Part shown: positions 8,171 through 16,290 of the stretch, in pieces
Position numbering within the stretch: position 1 is the first letter of the stretch
Layout of the letters: each line of letters starts with the position of its first letter
Assembly: GCA_018336195.1 (NCBI GenBank)
Contig: JAGXQV010000090.1
Span: forward strand, 1-41,952
Reading direction: 5' to 3'
DNA length: 41,952 bases
DNA from: Sulfuricella sp.
Lineage (GTDB): Bacteria > Pseudomonadota > Gammaproteobacteria > Burkholderiales > Sulfuricellaceae
The notes under the pieces: generated by a model
Told to the model about the DNA's origin: nothing
The model's database searches: none
What the model saw: the letters and a program-made list of their open reading frames with translations, nothing else
Translations under genes and position numbers: made by a program

Positions 8171-9393
8171 ACGATACCCGTAAGCCCCTGCTCCCGGTTC
8201 ACGAAGCACTCGCCTTGTTGCTGGAGAGCGCCGCGGCGCTCGACCAAAGCGACTCGATCGCCACCCACCAGGCATTGGGACGAGTCCTCGCCGCCCCCTT
8301 GTTTTCGAGCGTCGACGTCCCGCCGCTGGATAACAGCGCCATGGACGGCTATGCGGTACGGATGGCCGACCTGGCTACCGCCAAGCCATTGCGCGTCACC
8401 CAGCGCATCCCCGCCGGCACGGTGGGCCAGCCTCTCCAGCCCGGCACGGCGGCGCGCATTTTCACCGGTGCGCCGATCCCGGCAGGCTGCGACGCGGTGG
8501 TAATGCAGGAACATTGCCGGGTGGAAGGCGATACGGTAAATATCGAAAAGCCGCCTCGCCCCGGCGAAAACATCCGTCGCGCCGGCGAGGATATTCGCAG
8601 CGGCGCGCAAATCCTGCCGGCCGGCATCAAGCTTGGTCCGGCGGAAATGGGGCTGGCCGCGTCGGTCGGACTGGATAGCCTGCCGGTATACCGCAAGCTG
8701 CGGGTCGCGACCTTTTTCACCGGCGACGAAATCGTCATGCCCGGCAATCCCTTGCAACCCGGCCAAATCTATAACTCCAACCGTTTCCTGCTGGCCGGGT
8801 TCCTCGCCGCGCTGGGCTGCGAGGTCATCGACCTCGGCAATGTCCCCGACGATTTCGCCACCACGGTCACCACATTGAAACAGGCGGCCGCCCAGGCCGA
8901 TCTGGTGTTGACCAGCGGCGGCGTATCGGTGGGCGAGGAAGACCACGTCAAGGCCGCAGTGGAAAGCATCGGCCAGATCGACCTGTGGAAAATCGCAGTC
9001 AAGCCCGGCAAACCCCTGGCCTTCGGCAGCGCCGCCGGAACCCCGTTCATCGGCCTGCCCGGCAACCCGGTATCGGCTTTCGTCACCTTCTGCATGTTCG
9101 TCCGCCCCTATATCCTGCGCCGCCAGGGCGTGACCGACATCGCCCCGCCCAGTTTCATGGTGCGCGCCGATTCCGCGTGGCCCAAGCCCGACCAGAAACG
9201 CCGCGAATTCCTGCGCGCCCGCATGACGACCGGGGAAGACGGCGGCCCCAGCGTGCAACTCCACCCGCACCAGGGCTCCGGTGTCTTGACTTCGTGCGCC
9301 TGGAGCGATGGGTTGATCGAGGTGGTCGATGCCACCCCATTCCAGCGCGGCGACCAAGTAAAATTCATTCCCTTTGCCGGACTGTTCGCATGA
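8167..9393 (+). CDS. moeA: Molybdopterin molybdenumtransferase MoeA
   Basis: Inserts molybdate into adenylylated molybdopterin. The 408 residues contain the MoeA domains in order: N-terminal linker with PPLDNSAMDGYA, the small domain with TGAPIPAGCDAVVMQE, the MogA-like catalytic domain with TFFTGDEIV, LTSGGVSVGEEDHVK and GLPGNPVS, and the C-terminal beta domain. It overlaps mobB upstream and moaD downstream by 4 bases each, so the operon is tightly coupled in translation. Confidence 0.97.
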   Translation: MNDTRKPLLPVHEALALLLESAAALDQSDSIATHQALGRVLAAPLFSSVDVPPLDNSAMDGYAVRMADLATAKPLRVTQRIPAGTVGQPLQPGTAARIFTGAPIPAGCDAVVMQEHCRVEGDTVNIEKPPRPGENIRRAGEDIRSGAQILPAGIKLGPAEMGLAASVGLDSLPVYRKLRVATFFTGDEIVMPGNPLQPGQIYNSNRFLLAGFLAALGCEVIDLGNVPDDFATTVTTLKQAAAQADLVLTSGGVSVGEEDHVKAAVESIGQIDLWKIAVKPGKPLAFGSAAGTPFIGLPGNPVSAFVTFCMFVRPYILRRQGVTDIAPPSFMVRADSAWPKPDQKRREFLRARMTTGEDGGPSVQLHPHQGSGVLTSCAWSDGLIEVVDATPFQRGDQVKFIPFAGLFA

Positions 9394-9644
9394 TTACCCT
9401 GCTCTACTTCGCCCGACTCAGAGAATCGTTCGGTATGTCTTCCGAACAAATTGCCATATCGAAAGACGTCGCTAGCGCCGGCGCCTTGCTGGACTGGCTG
9501 CGCCGGCGCGGTGGGGCATGGAGCGAAGAACTCGCTCCCGGCAAACCGGTCCGGATAGCCATCAACCAAACCATGGTCGCTGCCGACGCCCCACTCGCCG
9601 ACGGCGACGAAGTGGCCCTGTTTCCCCCTGTCACCGGTGGCTGA
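9390..9644 (+). CDS. moaD: Molybdopterin synthase small subunit MoaD
   Basis: An 84-residue ubiquitin-fold sulfur carrier. Its C-terminal Gly-Gly (PPVTGG) is thiocarboxylated and donates sulfur to precursor Z in the MoaD-MoaE complex. The start ATG at 9390 overlaps the moeA stop; the N-terminus MITLLYFARLRESFG is typical. An open frame extending upstream lies inside moeA and is not used. Confidence 0.95.
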   Translation: MITLLYFARLRESFGMSSEQIAISKDVASAGALLDWLRRRGGAWSEELAPGKPVRIAINQTMVAADAPLADGDEVALFPPVTGG

Positions 9645-9645
9645 C

Positions 9646-10104
9646 ATGAGCGTACGGGTACAAAGCGAGGATTTCGACGTCGGCCTGGAGCTTCAGACCC
9701 TGCGCCGCGACAACCCAAAAATCGGGGCGCTCGCGTGTTTCGTCGGATTGGTCCGCGATCTCAGCGACGGTCAGTCCGTCTCGGCGATGACGCTGGAGCA
9801 TTACCCCGGCATGACCGAAAAATCGCTCGACGAAATCGTCGCCCAAGCCCGCCAGCGCTGGGAGCTATTCGATGCATTGGTTATCCATCGCATCGGCCCG
9901 CTCCTGCCCACCGACCAGATCGTCATGGTTGCCGTGAGCAGCGCGCATCGCGGCGAAGCTTTCGCCGCCTGCGAGTTCATCATGGACTACCTGAAAACCA
10001 GCGCGCCCTTCTGGAAAAAAGAGCAAACCGAACAAGGGGAACACTGGGTAGACGCCCGCGAAAGCGACGATCAGGCCATGCAGCGCTGGGATTCGGCGGC
10101 ATAA
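9646..10104 (+). CDS. moaE: Molybdopterin synthase catalytic subunit MoaE
   Basis: The large subunit of molybdopterin synthase, which converts cyclic pyranopterin monophosphate to molybdopterin with sulfur from MoaD. The 152 residues include GALACFVGLVRD, LEHYPGMTEK, HRIGPLLPTDQIVMVAVSS and the substrate-binding segment PFWKKEQ near residue 123 with the conserved lysines. ATG at 9646 begins one base after the moaD stop; an in-frame GTG at 9637 overlaps moaD and is less likely. moaA, moaC and mogA are absent from the window. Confidence 0.96.
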   Translation: MSVRVQSEDFDVGLELQTLRRDNPKIGALACFVGLVRDLSDGQSVSAMTLEHYPGMTEKSLDEIVAQARQRWELFDALVIHRIGPLLPTDQIVMVAVSSAHRGEAFAACEFIMDYLKTSAPFWKKEQTEQGEHWVDARESDDQAMQRWDSAA

Positions 10105-10134
10105 CAATCGCTTGAAAAAAACCGCCATCTCCAC

Positions 10135-10161
10135 TAAAGTTCAGCAGGCTCACGCCGATAA
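10135..10161 (+). promoter_or_regulatory. Sigma-28 (FliA) promoter for flgMN
   Basis: TAAAGTTC, then 11 bases, then GCCGATAA: this matches the flagellar sigma-28 consensus TAAAGTTT-N11-GCCGATAA at 15 of 16 positions with exact spacing. It lies 70 bases before the flgM GTG. It fits the known logic in which FliA drives transcription of its own anti-sigma factor. Confidence 0.92.
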
Positions 10162-10230
10162 ACAGTCAGAACCAGTGTTTCCCCGATCAATTCCGGGAAA
10201 CCAATTGCACTACATTCCGAGGATGCCATC

Positions 10231-10506
10231 GTGAAAGTCGATAACAAACTAACGCCACTGGTCGGTAATTCCGTCAAGCCCGCCAAAGCGGGGGCCAGCA
10301 GTTCGACGGAAAAAACATCCGCCACTCCACAGGACAATGTCCAGATCGGCTCACATGCCGCCAAAGTTGAAGGTAGCTCGGCGCCTTTCGACAGGGCTCG
10401 CGTCGATGCCATCAAACAAGCCATCAGCGAAGGCCACTTCAAAGTCAATCCGGAAAAGATTGCCGACCGCTTGATCGCCAGCGCCAAAGAACTGGTTGCC
10501 GGCTAA
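10231..10506 (+). CDS. flgM: Anti-sigma-28 factor FlgM
   Basis: A 91-residue protein that holds FliA inactive until the flagellar hook is complete, when FlgM is exported. The C-terminal FlgM domain is recognisable in VDAIKQAISEGHFKVNPEKIADRLIASAKEL (in parts: residues 56-87), while the N-terminal half is Ser/Thr/Ala-rich and disordered, as expected for an exported, unfolded protein. The start is GTG at 10231 with GAGG eight bases upstream; a nearby ATG at 10223 is out of frame and terminates at once. It is directly downstream of a sigma-28 promoter and upstream of flgN. Confidence 0.93.
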   Translation: MKVDNKLTPLVGNSVKPAKAGASSSTEKTSATPQDNVQIGSHAAKVEGSSAPFDRARVDAIKQAISEGHFKVNPEKIADRLIASAKELVAG

Positions 10507-10519
10507 GACTTGGTCCGGG

Positions 10520-11014
10520 GTGAACGCGAATCCTTCCCCACGTCATTCAGACTTCGCCTCCCTCGTCGCGGCGGAGTTTGATGAGATCGAAAAATTTTCT
10601 CAGATTCTCGAATCCGAGCAGCAAGCCTTAAAGCAAGGCGAGATCGACAAGCTTCCGGAAATTGCCCGCAGCAAATCCGAATATCTCGTCAAGCTCTCCC
10701 AACTCGGCAGCGCCAGGGACAATCACCTAAAGCTTAACGGCATCGGCACCGACGCCACATCATTAAAGCAATTCATTCAGCGCGAGGATCCGGGCAGCCA
10801 CCTCAGTCTCCAGGAAAGCTGGGATAAATTGCTGGCTAGCGCAAAACGCGCCCAAGAGCTAAATCAACTCAACGGCGCCATGATCGAAACCCTGCTCAAG
10901 CATAACCAACAAGCGCTCGCCATTCTTCAAGACGCCGCGCAACAGAACGGTTTGTACGGGCCGGATGGGCATTCCCGTTCCATCGGCTCCGGCAGGCAAC
11001 TGGGCAAAATCTGA
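10520..11014 (+). CDS. flgN: Flagellar chaperone FlgN
   Basis: An export chaperone for the hook-filament junction proteins FlgK and FlgL. The protein of about 164 residues is all-helical with the FlgN pattern FDEIEKFSQILESEQQALKQGEIDKLPEIARSK (residues about 19-50) and a C-terminal tail rich in G/S/R ending GSGRQLGKI. The start is uncertain: GTG at 10520 leaves 13 bases after flgM, while TTG at 10496 would overlap flgM. The flgM-flgN pair is standard, but no other flagellar gene lies in this window. Confidence 0.88.
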   Translation: MNANPSPRHSDFASLVAAEFDEIEKFSQILESEQQALKQGEIDKLPEIARSKSEYLVKLSQLGSARDNHLKLNGIGTDATSLKQFIQREDPGSHLSLQESWDKLLASAKRAQELNQLNGAMIETLLKHNQQALAILQDAAQQNGLYGPDGHSRSIGSGRQLGKI

Positions 11015-11064
11015 TCTTCCTGGTCCCGGTTTGCATCCTCTACCTTCAAGGACGGGAAAATAGA

Positions 11065-11688
11065 ATGAACAAATTTTTGCCGATATTTGCCGCCATATTT
11101 CTGCTGAGTGCCGCTCCCACCCAGGTCATGGCCGCGTATAGCATGAAAATCACGGCATCCTTCCCGAAAGGTACCGCCGGGGAAAAACCGGCTGCCAAGT
11201 ATCCCACTACCACCAAGACCTCGCCTTGCGACAACGCCACCGAACCCTCATTCGATGCGGTTCAGTTCACGGTTGCCTACGATGCCACCAACAGCAAGAA
11301 GGTTGTGGACCGCGACGTGTACCTGTTTCTTTTCAACCCGGAAGGCGCCAACCTACCCAAGTTTTTCGTATTGAAGAAAAACAACCTCGGCTCAAGCTTC
11401 AACATCCTGACGCGCAGTGACGTCGGCGCACTTTCGAAAACCGGTGACATTTACCTGCCCCGTCCGGAAAATACCAGCCCCGCGGGAACCGTCACCACCA
11501 CCTTGATGGGCGACTCGATATCGCTACAGGCGGTAAATTCCGGGGTATGGCAACTGGTCGGCATCATCGCCGACAGCACCAGTGCCAAGCTGGATTTCGA
11601 CGACCCGCGCACTTGGGACGCTTGGGACGTCGCAACGATAGTCCTGAGAAAGCCTTGGAACGGCGTAACCAAGCAGACCTGCGAATAA
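11065..11688 (+). CDS. Secreted protein of unknown function
   Basis: A 207-residue protein with a clear Sec signal peptide (MNKFLPIFAAIFLLSAAPTQ, cleavage probably after VMA at 23). The mature part is beta-rich, with segments such as VQFTVAYDATNSKKVVDRDVYLF and PRTWDAWDVATIVLRKPWNG, and just two cysteines (in the SPCDNAT and KQTCE segments) that could form a disulfide closing the chain. I do not recognise a family. It follows flgN by 50 bases and ends in a strong hairpin, so it could be read through from the sigma-28 promoter, but a motility role is only guilt by position. Confidence 0.75.
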   Translation: MNKFLPIFAAIFLLSAAPTQVMAAYSMKITASFPKGTAGEKPAAKYPTTTKTSPCDNATEPSFDAVQFTVAYDATNSKKVVDRDVYLFLFNPEGANLPKFFVLKKNNLGSSFNILTRSDVGALSKTGDIYLPRPENTSPAGTVTTTLMGDSISLQAVNSGVWQLVGIIADSTSAKLDFDDPRTWDAWDVATIVLRKPWNGVTKQTCE

Positions 11689-11691
11689 GCC

Positions 11692-11714
11692 GGCAACCCG
11701 AAAACCGGGTTGCC
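11692..11714. terminator. Bidirectional hairpin between the secreted protein and cysS
   Basis: GGCAACCCG and CGGGTTGCC form a perfect 9-bp stem around AAAAC, four bases after the secreted protein stop and 28 bases past the convergent cysS stop. A shared terminator is likely although the T-runs are poor. Confidence 0.6.
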
Positions 11715-11742
11715 CTCACCACGCTACCGATCCAAACCCTTC

Positions 11743-13116
11743 TTACGCGCGCCGCCAGATCGTTCCCTGCGGCGTATCCTCCAGCACTATCCCGCCATCC
11801 AGCAAGTCCTTGCGGATACGGTCGGCCTCGGCGTAGTTCTTGGCTTTCTTGGCAGCGACCCGCTCGGCGATCAGCACTTCGATGCTTTCCGGCGTAAAGC
11901 TGGCTTCTCCCGCCCCGCCTTGCAGGAAGGCGCTGGGATCGCGCTGCAACAGGCCCAGCACCCCGCCCAGCGCTTTTAACAGCGCGGCACGTTGCTCATC
12001 GTTGGTCTTGTTGACCTCGTTGGCCAGGTCGAAGAGCACGGCAAGCGCCTCGGGCGTGGCGAAATCGTCGTCCATGGCATTCTTGAACGCAGCGGCATAG
12101 GGTTCGTGCCAGTCGATGCCGGCCAGGGATGACGGCGCCACGTTCTTCAGCGCCGTATAAAGGCGGGTCAACGCGCCCTTGGCGTCGTCGAGATGCTGGT
12201 CGGAATAGTTCAGCGGGCTACGGTAATGGGCGCGCAAAATAAAGAAACGCACCACTTCCGCATCGTATTTCTCCAGCACTTCGCGAATGGTGAAAAAGTT
12301 GCCCAGCGACTTCGACATCTTCTCGTTGTCGATGCGCACGAAGCCGTTGTGTATCCAGTAATTGACGTGCTGGTGGCCGTGCGTGCCCTCGCTCTGGGCG
12401 ATTTCGTTTTCGTGGTGGGGGAACTGCAAGTCCGCGCCGCCGCCGTGGATATCGAAATGTTCGCCAAGCAGCGCATCGCTCATCACCGAGCACTCGATAT
12501 GCCAACCCGGACGTCCCTTGCCCCACGGCGATTCCCAGGCCGGCTCGGCGGGCTTGGCGGATTTCCACAACACGAAATCGAGCGGATCGCGCTTGCCGTC
12601 CACCACTTCCACCCTCTCGCCGGCGCGCAGATCGTCGAGCGACTTGCCGGACAGCTTGCCGTAGCCCTGGAAATCGCGCACCGAATAGCACACGTCGCCG
12701 TTGCCCGCCACGTAGGCCAAGCTGTTCTTGATCAAGGTCTCGATCATCGCGATCATGCCCGCCACGTATTGGGTGGCGCGCGGTTCGTGGGTGGGCTTTT
12801 CCACCCCCAGCGCGGCGGCATCCTCGTCCATCGCCGCGATGAAGCGCCCGGTCAGCGCACCGATTTCCTCGCCGTTCTCGGCGGCGCGCTTGATGATCTT
12901 GTCGTCGATATCGGTGATGTTGCGCACGTAGGTCACGTCCAGCCCGGAGGCGCGGAACCAGCGCTGCACCATGTCGAACACCACCAGCACGCGGGCGTGG
13001 CCCAGATGGCAATAGTCGTAGACGGTCATGCCGCATACGTACATGCGGACCTTGCCGGGTTCGATGGGGATGAAGTCCTGCTTGGTGCGGGACAGGGTGT
13101 TATAGATTTTTTGCAT
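11743..13116 (-). CDS. cysS: Cysteinyl-tRNA synthetase
   Basis: A class I aminoacyl-tRNA synthetase charging tRNA-Cys; 457 residues, full length. The zinc site begins at C28 in [17 protein letters not shown], which also carries the HIGH-equivalent HLGH (37-40). The second signature is EKMSKSLGN near residue 268, and zinc ligands are in WHIECSVMS and FPHHENE. The C-terminal anticodon-binding domain ends in [10 protein letters not shown]. It is a single-gene unit convergent with the plus-strand gene before it. Confidence 0.98.
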   Translation of the reverse strand: MQKIYNTLSRTKQDFIPIEPGKVRMYVCGMTVYDYCHLGHARVLVVFDMVQRWFRASGLDVTYVRNITDIDDKIIKRAAENGEEIGALTGRFIAAMDEDAAALGVEKPTHEPRATQYVAGMIAMIETLIKNSLAYVAGNGDVCYSVRDFQGYGKLSGKSLDDLRAGERVEVVDGKRDPLDFVLWKSAKPAEPAWESPWGKGRPGWHIECSVMSDALLGEHFDIHGGGADLQFPHHENEIAQSEGTHGHQHVNYWIHNGFVRIDNEKMSKSLGNFFTIREVLEKYDAEVVRFFILRAHYRSPLNYSDQHLDDAKGALTRLYTALKNVAPSSLAGIDWHEPYAAAFKNAMDDDFATPEALAVLFDLANEVNKTNDEQRAALLKALGGVLGLLQRDPSAFLQGGAGEASFTPESIEVLIAERVAAKKAKNYAEADRIRKDLLDGGIVLEDTPQGTIWRRA

Positions 13117-13390
13117 GGCGGATCGCGATTCGAAACGGGGAGCGCGCCATTTTACAGGGGTCGTTGCGGCTTGTCGCGATTGGCGGCGGCGCCGGCATGG
13201 GAAGGCCGCCCAAGAGGCATGGACTATCCCGCCAATGCCGAGCTACGTCACAAGGCTACCGGCAACGGGCAAGACCTCACCCGGCGGCGCTTGCCGCCCG
13301 AGGGAAACGCCCGACAGAACAGCAGGACGTCGCGCAAGCGCGCTTTGCGCTTACGCTGCATGAGACTGGGTGAGGAAATACTGCTGCGCA
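13117..13390. other. Intergenic stretch with no recognised gene
   Basis: GC-rich DNA with several short self-complementary runs, such as GCGCAAGCGCG and TGCGCTTACGC around 13334-13353. I compared it by eye with 6S RNA and RNase P RNA signatures on both strands and found neither. It probably holds the cysS promoter and the end of the small gene to its right. Confidence 0.4.
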
Positions 13391-13606
13391 TCAATGATAC
13401 TTGGCGATGAGGGTCAGCACGTCCTCGATGAATACCGCCTGGCAATACTTGTCGTCGGACTGGCGCACCTCGCAACGAGTCACCACGCAGTTGCGGTACA
13501 TCTGGTGCAATTTGCGTTCCGCATCCGGCTGATCCCTGCCGGCAATCAGAATGCTTTCGACTTTTTGGCCGTCCCGTGTTTTTAACGAAAAATCATATTT
13601 TTGCAT
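13391..13606 (-). CDS. Small conserved-looking protein, function unknown
   Basis: A 71-residue protein, MQKYDFSLKTRDGQKV..., predicted alpha/beta with two cysteines in RNCVVTRCEVR. It carries a GGAGG ribosome-binding site seven bases before the ATG, the best evidence that it is real. The pattern of a beta strand (YDFSLKTRDGQKVESILIAG), a helix (QPDAERKLHQMY) and a second strand resembles small sensor- or ferredoxin-like folds, but I recognise no family. It is divergent from the DAHP synthase gene with an AT-rich spacer at 13607-13786 that probably carries both promoters. Confidence 0.65.
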   Translation of the reverse strand: MQKYDFSLKTRDGQKVESILIAGRDQPDAERKLHQMYRNCVVTRCEVRQSDDKYCQAVFIEDVLTLIAKYH

Positions 13607-13786
13607 GACCGCCTCCGTAACAATTCATGGCGTTGCGCACCACTCTTATGATTTACTTCATAAATATTTTGCAACTTAATATTTATAAAGGATTAACGGC
13701 ATAACGCCTAACTTTCTTTAATTTCATGCCATTTCAATTTGCGACACAGTACAATAACCGCCATTTCCGCTTCGCGAGAGACTTCC

Positions 13787-14899
13787 ATGATCCTCATCCT
13801 GACCCCTGAAATTGGCTCAGACAGCCCGGAATTCCGTCAGCTCAGCGACCATCTGGCGTCCCTGCCGAAGATTCGCACCCGCGTGCACCAAGAGCACGGT
13901 CAGCAGCAGACCCTCACCGAAATCTACCTGATCGGCGACACCGCCTCGCTGGTCGTCGAGGACATGCAAAGCCTCCCCGGCGTCGAGCGCGTGGTAAGGA
14001 TTTCCGAGGAATACCGGGTGCTGGGGCGGCATAAGGACGATCAACGCCCTACTCATTTCGACTACAACGGGGTACGTTTCGGCCAGGACACCCTCAACGT
14101 ATTTGCCGGCCTGTGCGCAGTGGATACGCCCGAACACGTCGAGGCAATGATGAAAGCCCTGCGCGACAACGGTCAGGTCTGCACGCGGATGGGCGCCTAC
14201 AAGCCGCGCACCAGCCCCTACGCCTTCCAGGGCCACGGCAAGGCGTGTCTGCCGTGGGTTTTCGAACTGGCGGGCAAGTACGGCATCAAGGTGATCGCCA
14301 TGGAAATCACCCACGAGTCGCACCTCGACGAAATCCGTGAGGCACTGGAAAAAACCGGCCAACCCACCGGAGTGATGCTGCAGATCGGCACGCGCAACAC
14401 CCAGAACTTCGAGCTATTGAAAATCGTCGGACGCCAGCAGGAATTGCCGGTGCTAATCAAGCGCGGCTTCGGCATCACCCTCGACGAATCGCTGAACGCC
14501 GCCGAATACCTGGCATCGGAAGGCAACCGCAAGGTGGTGTTCGGCCTGCGCGGCATGAAAACCAACATGGGCGACCCGCACCGCAACCTGGTCGATTTCG
14601 CCCATGTCCCGGTGGTCAAGCGCTTGACGCGGATGCCGGTATGCGTCGATCCCTCGCATTCGGTCGGCTCGCGCAATCGCGCCCCGGACGGCATCCTCGA
14701 CATCATGCACGCCACCACGCAGGGCGTGATCACCGGAGCCAACATGATCCTGGTAGACTTCCACCCGGCGCCCGCCAAGGCGCTGGTGGACGGCCCGCAA
14801 GCCCTGCTGATGGAAGAGCTGCCGCTATTCCTGGAAGACGTGCGGATCGCCCGCGAGGCTTACCTGAAACGGGTGGCGCTGTACCGCGGAAAAGACTAA
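13787..14899 (+). CDS. 3-deoxy-7-phosphoheptulonate synthase (type I-beta)
   Basis: Condenses phosphoenolpyruvate and erythrose 4-phosphate, the first step of the shikimate pathway. The 370 residues comprise an N-terminal ferredoxin-like regulatory domain (about 1-75, ILILTPEIGSDSPEF...) and a TIM-barrel DAHP/KDO8P synthase domain. Typical I-beta motifs are RMGAYKPRTSPYAFQG, LQIGTRNTQNFELL, KRGFGITLDE, FGLRGMKTN and CVDPSHSVGSR. The N-terminal domain suggests feedback control as in Thermotoga-type enzymes; the effector cannot be read from sequence. ATG at 13787 follows GAGAG and gives the normal N-terminus; an in-frame ATG at 13739 is less likely. Confidence 0.93.
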   Translation: MILILTPEIGSDSPEFRQLSDHLASLPKIRTRVHQEHGQQQTLTEIYLIGDTASLVVEDMQSLPGVERVVRISEEYRVLGRHKDDQRPTHFDYNGVRFGQDTLNVFAGLCAVDTPEHVEAMMKALRDNGQVCTRMGAYKPRTSPYAFQGHGKACLPWVFELAGKYGIKVIAMEITHESHLDEIREALEKTGQPTGVMLQIGTRNTQNFELLKIVGRQQELPVLIKRGFGITLDESLNAAEYLASEGNRKVVFGLRGMKTNMGDPHRNLVDFAHVPVVKRLTRMPVCVDPSHSVGSRNRAPDGILDIMHATTQGVITGANMILVDFHPAPAKALVDGPQALLMEELPLFLEDVRIAREAYLKRVALYRGKD

Positions 14900-14964
14900 A
14901 CCGGCCGGCACAGGCTGGCTATCCATAACAACTTATTCTAACTACTCATCAAGGGAAAACACTC

Positions 14965-15342
14965 ATGCAAAAGCAACAAGCTGCCATCATCGGACTGGGA
15001 CGGGTCGGCGCGGCCTTCCTCGACGAATTGCTGTGCCTCACCGGCAAGGGCGTCAAGGTCGCCTACGCCGTGGAAAAAAACAACACGCCGGGCAGAGCGC
15101 TGGCGGAAGCCGCCGGGGTGAAGATCCTGAGCATCGACGAACTGATCGCCCTCGGCGAAGCAGTCGATATCATTTTCGACTTGACCGGCATTGCCGAAGT
15201 ACGCAAGGAACTGCGCGAAAAACTAGCCGCCTCGAACAACCGCAATACCGTGATTGCCCCGGAATCCATCGCCCATTTCATCTGGACGATCATGAGCGAC
15301 ACGCCGATTCCCGTCATCGAAGGACGCAAGACCGGTTATTGA
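14965..15342 (+). CDS. Small Rossmann-fold NAD(P)-binding protein
   Basis: A 125-residue protein with a dinucleotide-binding motif IIGLGRVGAAFLDELL (residues 8-23) and the strand VKVAYAVEKNNTPGRALAEAAGV that would bind the ribose. It covers only an NAD-binding domain of the homoserine-dehydrogenase/oxidoreductase kind: IDELIALGEAVDIIFDLTG and APESIAHFIWTIM follow, with no catalytic domain. It could be a redox-sensing or regulatory protein. It sits 65 bases after the DAHP synthase, with AAGGGAAAA as a weak ribosome-binding site, and is followed by a strong hairpin, so the two genes may form one unit. Function not established. Confidence 0.75.
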   Translation: MQKQQAAIIGLGRVGAAFLDELLCLTGKGVKVAYAVEKNNTPGRALAEAAGVKILSIDELIALGEAVDIIFDLTGIAEVRKELREKLAASNNRNTVIAPESIAHFIWTIMSDTPIPVIEGRKTGY

Positions 15343-15353
15343 GGCGCTTCACT

Positions 15354-15380
15354 GGGAGGGCCGCTTTAAACGGCCCTCCC
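15354..15380. terminator. Strong hairpin between convergent genes
   Basis: GGGAGGGCCG and CGGCCCTCCC pair perfectly (10 bp) around CTTTAAA, between the Rossmann protein and the convergent MerR gene. A shared terminator is likely. Confidence 0.6.
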
Positions 15381-15414
15381 CACCCGATTACCGCACCCCG
15401 TTTGGCATTACCTC

Positions 15415-15939
15415 TCAAGTCGTTTTCGAGAAGTGGCGAATCGCGCTGATCTCCTCCGCCGGGATGCCGAGCGACTCCAAAAAATCCTGATGGGCCTCCG
15501 GCGACATTTTTTCAAATTCGACGTGCCATTTCCGCATACCCTCCTCGCTCAGCCCCGTCGCGGCGAGCAGGGCGACCCAGCGCTCCTTGGTCATGGCGCG
15601 GCTATCCCGTAAGGCGTGTTCGTCGTTGAGCAACTTGGCGATTACCTGTTGCTGCTGACGCAGCCGGGCGATTTCCCGGTTCACCTCCAGCAGATGGCGC
15701 TCCAGCAGCGCGGCGGCCGAACCGCTATCGGCCTGCAGCAAATCGCCGATCACCTCCAGCGGCAGACCGGCGTCGCGGTAGATTTTTATCCGCTCCAGGC
15801 GCCGCACATCGCTCTCCGAATACAGGCGGTAATTGGCGGAACTGCGCCCGGAAGGCGACAGCAGTCCGATGGCGTCGTAATACAGCAAGGTGCTGCGGGA
15901 CAGCTTGAACAATTTTCCGAGTTGACCGACGGTAAGCAT
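15415..15939 (-). CDS. MerR-family regulator with an extra C-terminal domain
   Basis: A 174-residue transcription factor. Residues 1-70 form the MerR winged helix (MLTVGQLGKLFKLSRSTLLYYD, NYRLYSESDVRRLERI), followed by a dimerisation helix (LLERHLLEVNREIARLRQQQQV). Residues about 116-172 are an extra domain, MTKERWVALLAATGLSEEG... to ...AEEISAIRHFS, clearly homologous to the whole small protein encoded just upstream. No cysteine-based metal site is visible, so the effector is probably not a metal. ATG at 15939 has GAGG eight bases upstream; the longer open frame has no good start. It is downstream of the small gene with 47 bases between, probably one transcript. Confidence 0.9.
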   Translation of the reverse strand: MLTVGQLGKLFKLSRSTLLYYDAIGLLSPSGRSSANYRLYSESDVRRLERIKIYRDAGLPLEVIGDLLQADSGSAAALLERHLLEVNREIARLRQQQQVIAKLLNDEHALRDSRAMTKERWVALLAATGLSEEGMRKWHVEFEKMSPEAHQDFLESLGIPAEEISAIRHFSKTT

Positions 15940-15986
15940 TTTCGCGACCTCGTTGACGGGGAAGCCCACCGGGCTTCCCCGGTTCA

Positions 15987-16181
15987 TCAACCCGCCACAG
16001 GGAGGGTCCTGACCTTCACGATCTCCTCGGCGGACAGATCGATCCATTCCAGAAAGGATTGGTGCTGCGCCGGGTAGCGCCGTTCGAATTCGGCGTGCCA
16101 GCGGCGCATCGCCGCTTCGTCCAGGCCGATGGCATGAAACAGTTCCACCCACTGCGCCCGGTTCATTTTCGTTTCACTCAT
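15987..16181 (-). CDS. Stand-alone copy of the MerR C-terminal domain
   Basis: A 64-residue protein beginning MSETKMNRAQWVELFHAIGL. It aligns along its length with the last 57 residues of the MerR protein downstream: W-V-x-L, GL-x-E-x-x-M-R-x-W-H-x-E-F-E, Q-x-F-L-E and AEEI are shared. It has a strong GAGGAG ribosome-binding site. Its partner gene and tandem origin suggest it modulates the regulator, competes for the same ligand, or is the detached effector domain. A longer frame upstream overlaps the promoter and is rejected. Function is inferred only. Confidence 0.85.
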   Translation of the reverse strand: MSETKMNRAQWVELFHAIGLDEAAMRRWHAEFERRYPAQHQSFLEWIDLSAEEIVKVRTLPVAG

Positions 16182-16230
16182 GGATTTTCTCCTCAATTCG
16201 ATAACGACCGCACCGTGCCGTCGGGAAGAG

Positions 16231-16261
16231 ACTCTAAAGTGTGAAGCGATAGACGGGTCAA
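16231..16261 (-). promoter_or_regulatory. MerR-type promoter with 19-bp spacer
   Basis: On the minus strand TTGACC and TAGAGT are separated by 19 bases, the stretched spacing typical of promoters activated by MerR-family proteins. A weak dyad (GACTC/GGGTC) frames the spacer. It lies about 50 bases upstream of the small solo-domain gene and so would make the MerR pair autoregulated. Confidence 0.65.
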
Positions 16262-16290
16262 GCGGTCGGTACAACCCTGCGGCAGCGTTG

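Noticed and set aside
13117..13390. 6S RNA or RNase P RNA in the gap beside cysS
   Set aside because: Short motifs such as ACAGAA occur, but the conserved core blocks of either RNA are absent on both strands.
12193..13410. Plus-strand frame continuing past the cysS start
   Set aside because: It is antisense to cysS for most of its length and its tail is low-complexity Arg/Pro/Gly-rich translation of GC-rich spacer.
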